NCBI GenBank assembly: GCA_034509735.1
Contig: JACGWO010000007.1
Span: forward strand, 19,992,046 to 20,056,045
Reading direction: 5' to 3'
From: Sesamum alatum
Lineage: Eukaryota; Streptophyta; Magnoliopsida; Lamiales; Pedaliaceae
Length of the DNA: 64,000 bases
Positions 1-10,403 of the stretch are shown one piece after another. Position numbers and translations under genes: made by a program. Below the pieces are notes generated by a model. That model was not told where the DNA came from and did not search any database. It saw only the letters and a list, made by a program, of their open reading frames with translations. Every line of letters begins with the position of its first letter. Positions within the stretch are counted from its first letter, which is position 1.

Positions 1-549
1 ACACTTACACCTACTATTCTCTACAACTCTCATCTCTCAAATTCCCTCTCAAATTCGTCCACTCCTCTTTCTTCTCTCCAAGAATACTACTTTGTTCTTC
101 TTGATTTATTCAAGTTAAGAACATAAGAGACATTGATTGCGTTAATTCATAGCGTCTATCGATGTCTCTTCTCCCCAAATTATTTCTTGCTAGCACAAGG
201 GTTGTTTGCTTTTCGGTGGAGCGAGTGAGATGATTTAGAGGGTCTCTTCTTGAGATCTTGGTGCAAAACGGGGAACAATGCATGTAGCCGAACGAAGACA
301 AAACTACAACCGGGTAGTTTCTTTAATTTCGTTTTTTCGATTTCAATTCTATGGCCTCCATGTTGTGTTTTATTGAACATGAGATACACCGAACGCCCGG
401 GAGAATCAAGGGCACACCCCTTGATTCGTTTATGAATATTATGCATATTTTAAATTCCATTTAATTATGCTTTGTAATTTTTATTACGCACTATTCCGCG
501 CTTCCGCTATACGCGCTCATCTCCCGGGCCGATCCACCGATTTCTTTCA
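1..549 (+). mobile_element. Family B Copia LTR, 3' portion (left end outside window)
   Basis: This stretch matches the last 550 bp of the complete B LTR at 41638-43875: the AC-rich tract, the GAACGCCCGGGAGA block, the U5 hairpin at 403-427 and the terminal TTTCTTTCA. It ends at 549 and is followed directly by family A leader sequence, so it is an insertion in that leader. The target duplication is predicted to be ATAAC (550-554), but its partner lies outside the window. Short ORFs here are not conserved as proteins and are not called. Confidence 0.85.
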
Positions 550-1624
550 ATAACGTGCCACAACTTGTGAGACCACGCTATTAACCTAAAATAGCTTCCT
601 CACTATGCCATGGATTGGAAGGACATGAACAAACTCCTAGAGTTCATGTTCATTTTTGTCTAGGGCCTAATATTTAAACATTGGTCCAACCAATGTGAGA
701 GTAGTAAATGACCAAGATGTCATAATATAAAACATCCACATTCATCCATAATGCGTAAGTAAATCCATTCACAACATTTATATGATAAATAAAGACACCA
801 TTCATCCATCATAATAACCACATGCGAAATTAAAGCCTAGCACGCCCCTGTTGGATGATCATGAGCCCGAATCCTATGCGATCCACTGAGCCCGCAGTGG
901 ATCTATGGTCAATCTAGGGTTGGTCCTCTACTATTACATTAATAGTAACCCAATCATCATTCTGATGGGCCTTGGTCTCTTTTATCTTTCTTCACTTCAT
1001 GGAAACGCCTTGGAACCTCCAGTCTGGGCTCTCCATGTGGACCTTCCTTCTTCTCCATCAATTATATAAAATAAAACCTCACTCCTATTCTACTCTCATT
1101 ACATATTAAAAATAGAAACCGCAGCGAAAATCCGGGGGGAGTACATAAGGAGGGAGATAGAATGCCTTATTATTCCTAGGCAACTAGAAAGAGAAGAGGA
1201 GAAAACAATAAAAAGAGGCACACAGGCCCAACAGAAAATTAAACCATACATTCGGTCTAGGGCTCGTGATCATCCTTTTTCCATTCAACACACATAATCA
1301 CATGATCTAATCACATAATTATAACATACCAATAATTCATGATATCCAATCATAATTATCTATTATAAAAATAAATAACCAAGTGCGTAACGTGTGAAAA
1401 TATAGCATAATTGTTGGTAACAATATATTCTCGTTTTAGGAAATCCCTTCCTTATTATTCCTAAGTAAAATATCCCTGGGGTTCCAAATCCAATATATTT
1501 TACTCCCCAAAATAATGTCTTGGAAATTTAGGCAAAATTGAACCAAAACACGAAATTTCAGAATTAAGTAAAATTAAAAACTGAAAAATAAAATAAAAAA
1601 TAATACTAGGGTTTAAAACCCTAG

Positions 1625-2170
1625 CAGCACCGGTCGCCGGCAGGCGCAAGGCAGCAGGCCCAACCTACCGCCCCTGCGCGCGCAAGCCCCTGCCTGCGTG
1701 CGCGCGCGCCTGGTCGGCAGCGCTCTGCGCGGCCTGGTGTTCCGGCAGCCCGTCGCGCGCGCAGGTTCCCCTGCCTCGCGCGTGCGCTGGCCTGCTGGTC
1801 ACCAGCCGCGCACCTGCGCCTGCGCAGTGCGCGCGCGCTCAGACACCTCTATCTGTGTGCGCGCGCGCCTGGCGGTGCTGCCTGGTGCCCGTCCGTGCGC
1901 GGACTCTCTGCCTGCATCCGTGCGCGTGCGCATGAGCGCGCCTCGCGTAGACACCCTCGTCTACGTGCGCGCGCGCGTCTGCGCGCGGCCACCCTGGCCG
2001 CGCGATCGGCCGCGCAGACTGCCTGCACGCTGGCCGTGGCGTGCGCGCGCGGGCTCCCTTGCCCGTTTGCGCGCGCGCCAGGCCAGCGGCCTGTCTGAGG
2101 CCCGGCCGCGCTGCCTGCCTGGATGGCAACGCGCGGCCCTGCGCGTTCGGCTGGTCGGCTGCGGCGTTTC
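1625..2170 (-). other. GC-rich, CpG-rich island in family A leader
   Basis: About 0.55 kb of strongly GC-rich sequence full of CGCGCG runs inside an otherwise AT-rich element. It contains short hairpins such as CGTAGAC (1946-1952) / GTCTACG (1959-1965) with a 6-nt loop; the equivalent in the A leader at 38435-38454 is CGCAGAC / GTCTGCG, a paired change. Long open frames here (one of 200 codons at 1698-2300) come from lack of stop codons in GC-rich DNA and show no protein family. Confidence 0.7.
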
Positions 2171-2369
2171 AATCGTTTTTTCGTTCAATTTCCACCCTCG
2201 TTTCCCAAGAAAAACAGAAAATACCAAATATGCAAAAAAAGCACACGAATTAAAAGCAATAAAACGACATGCTTCAATAATCAAGAAAATCAAGAATTAA
2301 TTAAAACATGCCAAAACGCGTTTCATGCTTAAAACGCACATAAAACCCTAGGCCTATACACCGAACCGG

Positions 2370-2381
2370 GCTCTGATACCA
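2370..2381 (-). other. Primer binding site (initiator Met tRNA)
   Basis: Reads TGGTATCAGAGC on the minus strand, one base after the LTR end. This is the standard plant iMet-tRNA primer site and fixes the element orientation. Confidence 0.9.
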
Positions 2382-2382
2382 C

Positions 2383-4358
2383 TGAAAGATTATGGATCGT
2401 CCCGGGAAAATAGCGCGAATGCGGAAGCACGGTATAAAATAAAATTGCGGAATTAAAACATGCTTTAATAGAAATTAAAGAACACGCTCAAGGGGTGTGC
2501 CCTTGAGATTCCCGGGTGTTTGGTGTATCTCATGACATAAACAACATATAATAATCATGGAGGCCATAGGATTGAAAAATAAAGAGGGACGAAAATCTTA
2601 AAACGAGACCTACCCGTTGTTGTTTCCGTCTTCAACGGCTACTTGCGTTGTTCCCCGTTTTGCACCAAGACCTCGTTCTTGAGATCCTCCTAATCGTGAC
2701 ACACGATCCACCCACGTATTCTTGCACGTCGTGCTAGCAATGAACAAGTATTAATTTGGAGAGGATAGATCAACCACGCGTTATGAAATAACGGGATCGA
2801 TCTTCCTTAGTTCAATTGTTCCAAGAACAAAAGAACAAGAAAAGTAATATTTTCTTGGTGAGAGAGAGAGAGGGCGGACGAGAGAGGAGAGGAGAGAGTG
2901 TGTGTTGCGTGTGTGTTTTTCAAGAATCATCATCCTCCAATTGTAGGAGGCTAGGGTTTATATAGAGGAGTTTAATCCTCTTCAAACCCCAACTCTAAGA
3001 ACTCTATTTTGACTAGGATTTTGACCTAGTCAAAGTCCTAGTCAAAGTAACATTTGACCAAGTCAAATCAATCGTAGCCATCCATCTCTCCTTTCCATCT
3101 CAACCGTTGATTTTATTTAATGGAATATTTAAAACCTATTTAAATATTCCAAGAGGCCAAATAAATATAAATATTTATTTTAAGCCCATTAAATAAATTA
3201 CCTTAATAAATTTAATTTATTAATTTAATTCACTTTATCAAATAGAAGGAATTAACTCTCCAAGAAAATAAAGGACCCGATTAAATCCAATTTAATCATT
3301 CCTATTCTTCAATATTTAATTCTAAATTAAATACTAAATTTGTGTGTGGATAGTGTGTGACTCTTTAGGTTCACCTTTCAGCTAGACTTGGTCGGATTCC
3401 TAGAATCCATCCGTTACCATGGCTGGCCATCTAGCAACGGTCCATGGCACTAGAAACTAGGTGAAATATTCGGGGATGAACATTTAGGTTCTAACAGTAC
3501 ACTTGTCCTTCTGTCTACGGTCTCACCACTTAGGGTCTAGGGCACGGAAAAAATGCAGGTACCCATTTTGGACCTTAGTGTCGGTCTGTCCTTACTAAAC
3601 GCCGCAAGGGAATCCTTCCCTTCTGTTCAGTTACTGTGGCCACAGATTTTAGGAACAAGACACAGAGCATACGTGAGACTCAACTGTCAATGCCTTTTGA
3701 CAGGAGACAGATCCTTTCTTGGAAACTACTGTCACTCTGTATACCAGAGCTGCACTAGACATGGCTTATGACTACTCAAGTGCTTCTTGGCAATCTCTCA
3801 CCGTATCTAAGATACAGACCTGACATACAGGTAAACTCAGCAGTTCCTCAAGTCAAAGGACTTGACCTGTACCGTTGGAACCGGGAACACACGTCATACC
3901 TTGCTGACGATACTCAAGGTCCTCCGTAAGACGGTTCCCGCGAGTCACCTCAGTCAGCTGCTTCCTAGCAGGCTAACCCACTAACACTGCTTAGACGACC
4001 TTCGTCACCCGTCGATGAAACACGACAGCATATGCTTAGTGCAAGTCTCAAAGGGAATCTCGATACCCATTTTCGAGATTCCTTGACTTGGAGATTTCCG
4101 GACTGATTCAGCAAGACTGATTTCATGGACCTACCTCCAAGCGTAGTCCCAGTCCCCGAAATAGATTCTCAGTCCGTGGGTTTTGTTTGCGTAGCGAAAC
4201 AGATATGTAAAAAGCAAGTAGAAGTGAACGCAAACAAAGTAATGCCATGTGAATTTCACTTCTTTATTCATAAATGATTTATCTAAACACACTGAAATTG
4301 TCTAGACATAGGTTACATTTTCCTGCCAAGATTGGCTACATGGTCACCTATTCTAACA
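2383..4358 (-). mobile_element. Family A Copia LTR, complete (5' LTR of minus-strand element)
   Basis: 1,976 bp from TGTTAGAATAGG (ending at 4358) to CTTTCA (ending at 2383) on the minus strand, next to a PBS. It carries the U5 hairpin (2487-2507), a W-box-rich array (about 3003-3072), the AT-rich hairpin array (about 3095-3345) and the structured U3 block. The next bases (4359 onward) belong to the middle of another A LTR, so this element inserted into that LTR. Confidence 0.9.
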
Positions 4359-5606
4359 TAGGACTATATATAGAGGAGAAGTTTAATCCTCTTCAAACTC
4401 CAACTCTAAAGAAGACTAATTTGACTAGGATTTTGACCTAGTCAAAATCCTAGTCAAAGTAGTAATTTGACATAGTCAAATTAATCCCTAGTGATCCATC
4501 TCTCCTTTTAATCTCAACCATTAATTTAATTTAATGGAAATCCAATTTAATCATTCCATTTCTCCAAATATTTAATTCTAAATTAAATACTTAATGTGTG
4601 CGGATTGTGTGTGACTCTTTAGGTTCACCTTTCAGCTAGACTTGGTCGGATTTGTAGAATCCGCCGGTTACCATGGGTGGCCATCTAGCAACGGTCCATG
4701 GCACTAGAGACTAGGTGAATATTCGGGGATGAACATTTAGGCTCTAACAGTACACTTGTCCTTCCGTCTACGGTCTCACCACTTACGGTCTAGGGCACGG
4801 AAAATACAAGTACCCATTTTGGACCTAAGTGACTGTCTGTCCTTACTAAATGCCGCAAGGGAAGCCTTCCCTTCTGTTCAGTTACTGTGGCCATAGATTT
4901 TAGGGACAAGACACAGAGCATATGTGAGACTCGACTGTCAATACCTTTTGACAGGAGACAGATGCTTTCTTGGAAGCTACTGTCACTCTGTACACCGGAG
5001 CTGCACTAGACATGGCTTATGACTACTCAAGTGCTTCTTGGCAATCTCTCACCATATCTAAGATACAGCCCTGATATACAGGTAAACTCAGCAGTTCCTC
5101 AAGTCAAAGGACTTGACCTGTACTGTTGGAACCGGGAACACACGTCATACCTTGCCAACCCTACTCAAGGTCCTCGGTAACACGGTTCCTACGAGTCACC
5201 TCAGTCAGGTGCTCCCTAGCAGGCTAACCCACTAACACTGCTTAGACAACCTTCGTCACCCTTCGATAAAATACGGCAGCAGATGCTTAGTGCATGTCTC
5301 AAGGGGAATCTCGGTACTCATTTTCGAGATTCCTTGACTTGGAGATTTCAGGACTGATTCGGCAGGACTGATTTCATGGACCTACCTCCAAGTTTAGTCC
5401 CAGTCCTCGAAATACGTTTTTAGTCCGTGGGCGTTGTTTGCGTAGTGATCAGATAAGTATAAAGCAGATAAAGTGAACACAAACAAAGTAATGCAAAATG
5501 AATTTCACTTCTTTATTCGTTAATAATTTATTAAATCCTTGAAATTGTGTAGACATAGGTTACATTTTGCCTGCCAAGATTGGCTACATGGTCACCTATT
5601 CTAACA
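4359..5606 (-). mobile_element. Family A Copia LTR, truncated in window (3' LTR of element Y)
   Basis: Starts in mid-LTR (equivalent to about 2955 in the copy at 2383-4358) and runs to the TGTTAG end at 5606. The polypurine tract and RNase H end of the minus-strand element follow. The missing part should lie left of the window, because the copy ending at 4358 is inserted here. The predicted target duplication is TAGGA (4359-4363). An internal deletion in the AT-rich part makes it shorter than other A copies. Confidence 0.8.
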
Positions 5607-6579
5607 ATCTCCCACTTGACCTTAAAGCCAATCGCCCATATGTCTGATCCCCATCTTCTCAAGATATTGCGTATGAGCGCTCTGCGACATAGGCTTTGTC
5701 AGCGGATCTGCTGAGTTGACTCGGTCCTTCCGAACATCACCTATTCCTATCATTTCTCTTAGAAGATGGTAGCGTCTAAGAATGTGTTCGGAACGGTGAT
5801 GAGATCTCGGTTCCTTTGCTTGCGCTATTGCACTGTTGTTATCACAAAAGATGACAACAGGCTCGACGATGCTAGGCACCACACCCAACTCTTGGATGTA
5901 GTTTCTCATCCAGTCCGCTTCCTTGGCAGCTTCTGAAGCTGCTATGTATTCGACCTCAGTGGTGGAATCAGCAGTGGTTGCTTGCTTGGAACTTTTTCCG
6001 AGCTACTACTCCTTCATTGAGCTTGAATACATAACCCGATTGAGACTTGGCATCATCGTCATCAGACTGGAGGCTAGCGTCGCGAAAAGCCTTCCAGGAT
6101 CAGTTCTCCATTGCCATAGACTAAGAACATTTCCTTAGTCTTCCTCAGGTACTTAAGGATGCCCTTAACAGCATTCCAACGTGCCTCTCCTGCACAAGAC
6201 TGATATCTGCTTGTTACGCTCAAAGTGTAAGCAATGTCAGGCTTAGTGCAGTGGACCGCATATTAGATGCTTCCTGCGGCAGAAGCATAGGGGATGACTT
6301 TCATCCTTTCAAGTTCCTCATCAGTCTGCGGGGACTGTTTCTTGGATAACTTGATCTCATGCCTCATGGGAAGGAATCCTCGTTTGGAGTTGTCCATCCG
6401 ATATTTCTTTAGGACTTTCTCCATATACGAGTAAGCCCTAACATACTTTTAGATCTGTCCCTGACAATCTGGATGCCTAGGATGTAGGAGGCTTCACCCA
6501 AATCCTTCATGGAAAACTGGGTTGATAACCATGCTTTTGTGTCACCCAACATTCTAACATCATTACCTATGAGTAGAAT
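5607..6579 (-). pseudogene. pol: Copia pol 3' end (RNase H and C-terminal RT) of element Y
   Basis: The minus strand encodes the end of a Copia polyprotein. An open 95-codon stretch (5622-5909) carries RNase H features: the CDNNSAI motif with the catalytic Asp, the EHILRRYHLLRE segment, and the usual C-terminal MGDWL just before the polypurine tract (5607-5618) and LTR. Upstream (5910-6579) the RT palm/thumb region is recognisable but broken by stops and indels. The gene stops at 6579 because a Gypsy element is inserted; it resumes at 46357. In a live element these domains copy the RNA genome into DNA and remove the RNA. This copy is dead. Confidence 0.85.
6575..6579. repeat. Target site duplication AGAAT (left copy)
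   Basis: AGAAT here and at 46357-46361 flank the Gypsy element. The related A copy at about 33470-33480 has one AGAAT at the same RT position, which confirms the pre-insertion sequence. Confidence 0.9.
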
Positions 6580-7705
6580 TGTGACACCCCCTACGGCACA
6601 AACACTTTATCGTTACTAATCATTATACTCTTCGAAATTATAAGTTGTCTTATAAGATTTTCCATTTTAAAACTAATAAGATAAATCCTATTTTTCTCGA
6701 TATAATATAAATCTATAAATATATCTTAAATCACAATAGTATCATCAAAAGTTTATATTTATTAGGCCACCGATATACTTATGTACAAAACTCCAAAAGA
6801 TGAAAGTTTCAAACTATAACAGAATCCAAAACGCAAACCCGATGAAAGGCTACAGGTTTAATAATCATATAGACAGAACCCTCGGCTTCAGATGTCACGG
6901 CTGACCCACCTATTAAGATCCATTTCACGACTTCCAATTTAACGTAGCTAGTCAACGTGATCTATCTCCTGAAAAATATTGGCAAGGGATGAGCTGCCTA
7001 CTCAATAAGTATAGCTAATTAACTCATACATATACACGCACTTACATAATAAAATGAGTATCATGCAATACAACAAATATACGAAATGACACATACCAAC
7101 AATCATATATTAAATACACATAATACTCGACTTTATTGTTTATTTCCTTAGGGCCCTGCTTACCCCTGCTGGAGTGTATCACTCAATGGTCTATGCCGGC
7201 TATCATCCCCTCAATCATAATATCTCTTTTTTTTTCTCGGTACCACACAGCACACAGCTCGTATGATACCCCATAATTAATGATACCACACAGCACACAG
7301 CTCGTATGATATCCCATCACTAATCATATCACACAACACACAGCTCGTATGATATCCCATCACTAATCATATCACACAGCACACAGCTCGTATGATATGT
7401 TACATTATCTCCCTTGATCAATGACAGCACACAGCTCGTCATTAATCATATCACCATAAGCCATTGCAGTATGCCCTCCAGTTAGGTAAGCCATTACTTA
7501 TCTCAGTTCACAATATTCTCCTCACTCATTGTCATTTAACCATCAAATCCCCATTTGGTAACTTCAACATTCAATTTCATTTAAGAATCACATATAATAC
7601 ATACTATCATCCTTCTAACTTCTATACAACATAACCACATAATGACAATTTCACAGAATAACAAGTAGTCCAGATAAATTGCCATCGAGTCATAATTTCG
7701 TATAT
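6580..7705 (-). mobile_element. Gypsy G LTR, partial (3' LTR)
   Basis: Closely matches 44026-45155 of the complete G LTR, including the tandem 43-bp repeats. Near 7705 similarity to the LTR stops and integrase-coding sequence begins. A deletion has therefore removed the other half of this LTR together with the polypurine tract and the pol 3' end. Confidence 0.85.
7241..7400 (-). repeat. Four tandem copies of a 43-bp repeat in the Gypsy LTR
   Basis: Units start at 7241, 7284, 7327 and 7370, each around CACACAGCACACAGCTCG followed by TATGATA. A partial fifth unit follows near 7425. The same array is in the other G LTR (44688 onward), so it predates insertion and is a property of the family. 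Confidence 0.9.
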
Positions 7706-8136
7706 ATTCCCTTCCACGGAGATACTTTCAGGAAGACCTTCTCACCAATTTCATATTCCATCTCCCTTCGATGTTTGTCAACATAACTTTTTCTGACGAT
7801 CTTGGGCTGCTTTCAGACATTTCTTAACTGTCTGTACCTTCTCCATCATCTGTTGTACTAGTTTCGGCCCTTCTAGCTGTCGTAATCCCTCAACATCCCA
7901 ACATATTGGACTTCAACATTTTCTTCCATATAAAGCTTCATATCGGGCCATACCAATGCTAGAATGAAAACTGTTGTTATATGGAAACTCCATCAATGGT
8001 AAGTGATCATCCCAATTACCCTTAAACTCCATTACACAAGCCCTCATCATATCTTCCAGAGTCTGAATTGTTCTTTCAGACTGTCCATCTGTCTGAGGAT
8101 GAAATGTGGTACTGAAATGCAATTTTGTGCCTAACG
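7706..8136 (-). pseudogene. pol: Gypsy integrase fragment
   Basis: The minus strand encodes a Ty3/Gypsy integrase core end. The segment [19 protein letters not shown] contains the third catalytic residue (the Glu of GQSER). It continues through a conserved tail with [15 protein letters not shown] and [10 protein letters not shown], then into a decayed C-terminal region. The reading frame is open from 8136 to about 7913. It is cut at 8136 by the A LTR at 8137 (adjacent 5 bp TAACG) and at about 7705 by the junction with the LTR. No catalytic DD part remains, so it cannot be functional. Confidence 0.85.
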
Positions 8137-8464
8137 TGTTAGAATAGGTGACCATGTAAGCCAATTTTGGCGGGTATATGTAACCTATGTCTAGACAATT
8201 ATAGGTGTTTGATAAATCATTAATGAATAAAGAAGTGAATTTCATTTGGCATTACTTTGTTTGTGTTCACTTATATCTGTTTTCTATATCTGTTCACTAC
8301 GCAAACAAAGCCCACGGACTGAGAATCAATTTCGGGGACTGGGACTACGCTTGGAGGTAGGTCCATGGAATCAGTCTTCCCGAATCAGTCCGGAAATCTC
8401 CAAGTCAAGGAATCCCGAAAATGGGTACCGGGATTCCATTTGAGACTTGCACTAAGCACCTGCT

Positions 8465-8884
8465 GTCGTGTTTCATCGACGGGTGACGAGGGTCGTCTAA
8501 GCAGTGTTAGTGGGTTAGCATGCTAGGACGCAGCTGACTGAGGTGACTCGTGGGAACCGTCTTACGGAGGACCTTGAGTATGGTCTGCTAGGTATGACGT
8601 ATATTCCCGGTTCCAACGGTACAGGTCAAGTCCTTTGACTTGAGGAATTGCTGAGTTTACCTGTACATCAGGGCTATATCTTAGATATGGTGAGAGATTG
8701 CCAGAATTCTCTTTGGTAGTCATAAGCCATGTCTAGTGCAGTTCTGGTGTGCAAAGTGACAGTAGTTTCCAAGAAAGGATCTGTCTCCTGTCAATAGGTT
8801 TTGGCAGTTGAGTCTCATGTATACTCTAGGTCTTGTCCCTAAAACTGTGGCCACAGTGACTGAACAGAAGGGAAGGATTCCCTT
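8465..8884 (+). other. Conserved multi-hairpin U3 block, family A version
   Basis: An ordered set of short inverted repeats: H1 GTCG/CGAC around TGTTTCAT (8465-8480); H2 GACGA/TCGTC around GGG (8485-8497); H3 GTTAGC/GCTGAC (8514-8538); H4 GACC/GGTC (8570-8585); the palindrome CTGTGGCCACAG (8845-8856); H6 AAGGGAA/TTCCCTT around GGA (8868-8884). The same order occurs in families B, C and D with different stem bases and pairing kept. It lies upstream of the TATA box, so by position it would be in RNA mainly at the genome 3' end. The function is not known to me. Confidence 0.7.
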
Positions 8885-9152
8885 GCGGCGTTTAGTGAGG
8901 AGAGACCGACACTTAGGTCCAAAATGGATACCTGCATTTTCCGTGCCCTAGACTCTAAGTGATGAGACCAAAGACAGAAGGACAAGTGTACTGTTAGAGC
9001 CTAAATGTTCATCCCTGAATATTTCACCTAGTCTCTAGTGCCATGGACCGTTGCTAGATGGCCACCCATGGTAACGGAAGGATTCTAGGAATCCGACCAA
9101 GTCTAGCTGAAAGGTGAACCTAAAGAGTCACACACTATCCACACACATTTAG

Positions 9153-9368
9153 ATATTTAATTAGGAATTAAATATTGGAGTGAAGGAATGATTAAATTGG
9201 ATTTAATCGGGTCCTTTATTTTTTTCTTGGAGAAATAATTCCTTCTATTAGATATAAGGAACTAAATTGATAAATTAAATTTATCAAAGGGATTTATTTA
9301 ATGGGCTTAAATAATATTTATATTTATTTTAGCCTCTTGGAAATATTTAAATAGGTTTTAAATATTCC
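9153..9368 (+). repeat. Triloop hairpin array in AT-rich U3, family A
   Basis: Consecutive inverted repeats with short loops: ATATTTAATT/AATTAAATAT around AGG (9153-9175); GATTAAAT/ATTTAATC around TGG (9190-9208); TTGATAAAT/ATTTATCAA around TAA (9267-9287); a longer one with a bulge (9339-9368). Stem sequences differ from one another, so this is not a tandem repeat of one unit. Confidence 0.8.
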
Positions 9369-9426
9369 ATTAAATTAAATTAAATCAACGGTTGAGATCA
9401 ATGGGAGAGATGGATGGCTAGGATTG

Positions 9427-9542
9427 TTTTGACTAGGTCAAAACACTACTTTGACTAGGACTTTGACTAGGTCAAAATCCTAGTCAAAATAGAGTTCTTG
9501 AAAGAGGAGTTTAAAGAGGATTAGACTCCTCTTCTATATAAA
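9427..9542 (+). promoter_or_regulatory. LTR core promoter: TTGAC (W-box) array and TATA box
   Basis: TTTTGACTAGGTCAAAA (9427-9443) is a palindromic pair of TTGAC motifs. Further TTTGACTAGG copies follow at 9450 and 9462, the latter again paired as TTTGAC-TAG-GTCAAA. A TATA box TATATAAA lies at 9535-9542, so transcription should start near 9570 and U3/R is set there. TTGACY is the WRKY binding core. The same arrangement is in other A copies (about 3003-3072, 24170-24232, 39444-39508, 52746-52806) and in family B. Confidence 0.65.
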
Positions 9543-9989
9543 CCCCTAGCATCCTACAAGTTGAAGGATGATGAAACTCCAACACACACACTACAACACA
9601 CACACACGGATCTCTCCCTCTCATCTCTCGTCCGCCTCACTCTCTCCAAGAAAACATTCCACTAGTTCTCTTGTTCTTGGAACATTAGAACTTGATGAAT
9701 CAATACCGTTAATTCATAACGTGTTGTTGATTCATCCAGTCCAAAACATAAACTTGTTCGTTGCTAGCACGACATGCAAGATACGTGGGTGGATCATGTG
9801 TCACGATTTAGAGGGTCTCAAAGACGAGATCTTGGTGCAAAATGGGGAACAACGCGTGTAGCCGTTGAAGACGAAAACGACAACGGGTAGGTCTCGTTTA
9901 TGATTTTCGTCCCTTTTAATTTTCTACCCTATGGCCTCCATGATATGTTATATGTGATTTATTCATGAGATACACCGAACACCCGGGAA

Positions 9990-10012
9990 TTTCAAAGGCA
10001 CACCCTTTGAAA
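9990..10012 (+). other. U5 hairpin with NACAC loop, family A version
   Basis: TTTCAAAGG / CACAC / CCTTTGAAA, nine perfect pairs, about 100 bp before the PBS and just after the ACACCGAACACCCGGG block. Other A copies use CTCAAGGG/CCCTTGAG (2487-2507, 23640-23660, 38916-38936, 53312-53332). Confidence 0.75.
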
Positions 10013-10114
10013 CGTGTTCTTTAATTTAAAGCATGTTTAAATTCCGCATTTATTTTTAATTATACCGCGCTTCCGCATTTGCGCTTTTCCCGGGACGATC
10101 CACAATTCCTTTCA

Positions 10115-10403
10115 GTGGTATCAGAGCCCGGTTCGGTGTATAGGCCTAGGGTTTATGTGCGTTTTAAGCATGAAACGTGTTTTGAGCATGTTTTAATTGA
10201 ATCTTGATTTTCTTGATTATTAAAGCATGTTGTTTTATTACTTTTAATTCGTGTGAAATTCTGAATGTTGGTATTTTTCTGTTTTTCTTGGAAACGGGGG
10301 GAAAATTTGAACTGAAAACGAGAAACCCCACAGCCGGCCAGCCGGGAAGGCTGGCCGCGCGCAGCCGAGCGCTGCCGGCAGGGCAGACGCGCGCAGGCAA
10401 GGG
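10115..10403 (+). mobile_element. Family A leader, truncated
   Basis: PBS TGGTATCAGAGC at 10116-10127, then A leader sequence matching 53436 onward and the complement of 38811. It stops in the GC-rich island (10321-10403), where family C pol sequence begins abruptly. The leader remainder, gag, protease and most of integrase are absent. Confidence 0.8.

Larger units (their letters stand above)
550..2382 (-). mobile_element. Family A Copia 5' leader (untranslated internal region)
   Basis: Non-coding region between PBS and gag of a minus-strand A element; its gag lies to the left of the window. It matches the A leaders at 36554-38811 and 63149-64000. From the PBS side it holds a GC-rich island (1625-2170), an AT-rich stretch, and a conserved block with a hairpin whose arms are GATCCACTG (880-888) and CAGTGGATC (895-903). 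At 559-569 it has CACAACTTGTG, a version of the leader palindrome CACGACTCGTG in which both CpGs have decayed while symmetry is kept. Confidence 0.8.
8137..10114 (+). mobile_element. Family A Copia LTR, complete (5' LTR, plus strand)
   Basis: 1,978 bp from TGTTAGAATAGG to CCTTTCA, followed by the PBS at 10116-10127. It is inserted in the Gypsy integrase after TAACG (8132-8136). The right-hand copy of that duplication is not found at 19887, where plus-strand A LTR sequence next ends, so the insertion has been rearranged. It contains the structured U3 block (8465-8884), the hairpin array (9153-9368), the W-box array with TATA box (9427-9542) and the U5 hairpin (9990-10012). Confidence 0.9.

Noticed and set aside
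1698..2300. 200-codon open frame, and similar frames at 38115-38732 and 14268-14552
   Set aside because: Arg/Ala/Pro-rich frames open on several frames and both strands of the GC-rich leader islands; no domain, not conserved in frame between copies.
7241..7400. CRISPR-like array
   Set aside because: Direct tandem repeat with no spacers, inside a Gypsy LTR.
8465..8500. Possible hammerhead ribozyme (retrozyme) because GTTTCATC and its complement GATGAAAC occur
   Set aside because: The CTGATGA core and the GAAA box with correct spacing are not present on either strand; only a short similarity to part of the core.
9568..9861. 97-codon ORF starting just after the A LTR TATA box
   Set aside because: Frame is lost in other A copies (for example 52900-53200); R-region sequence without protein features.
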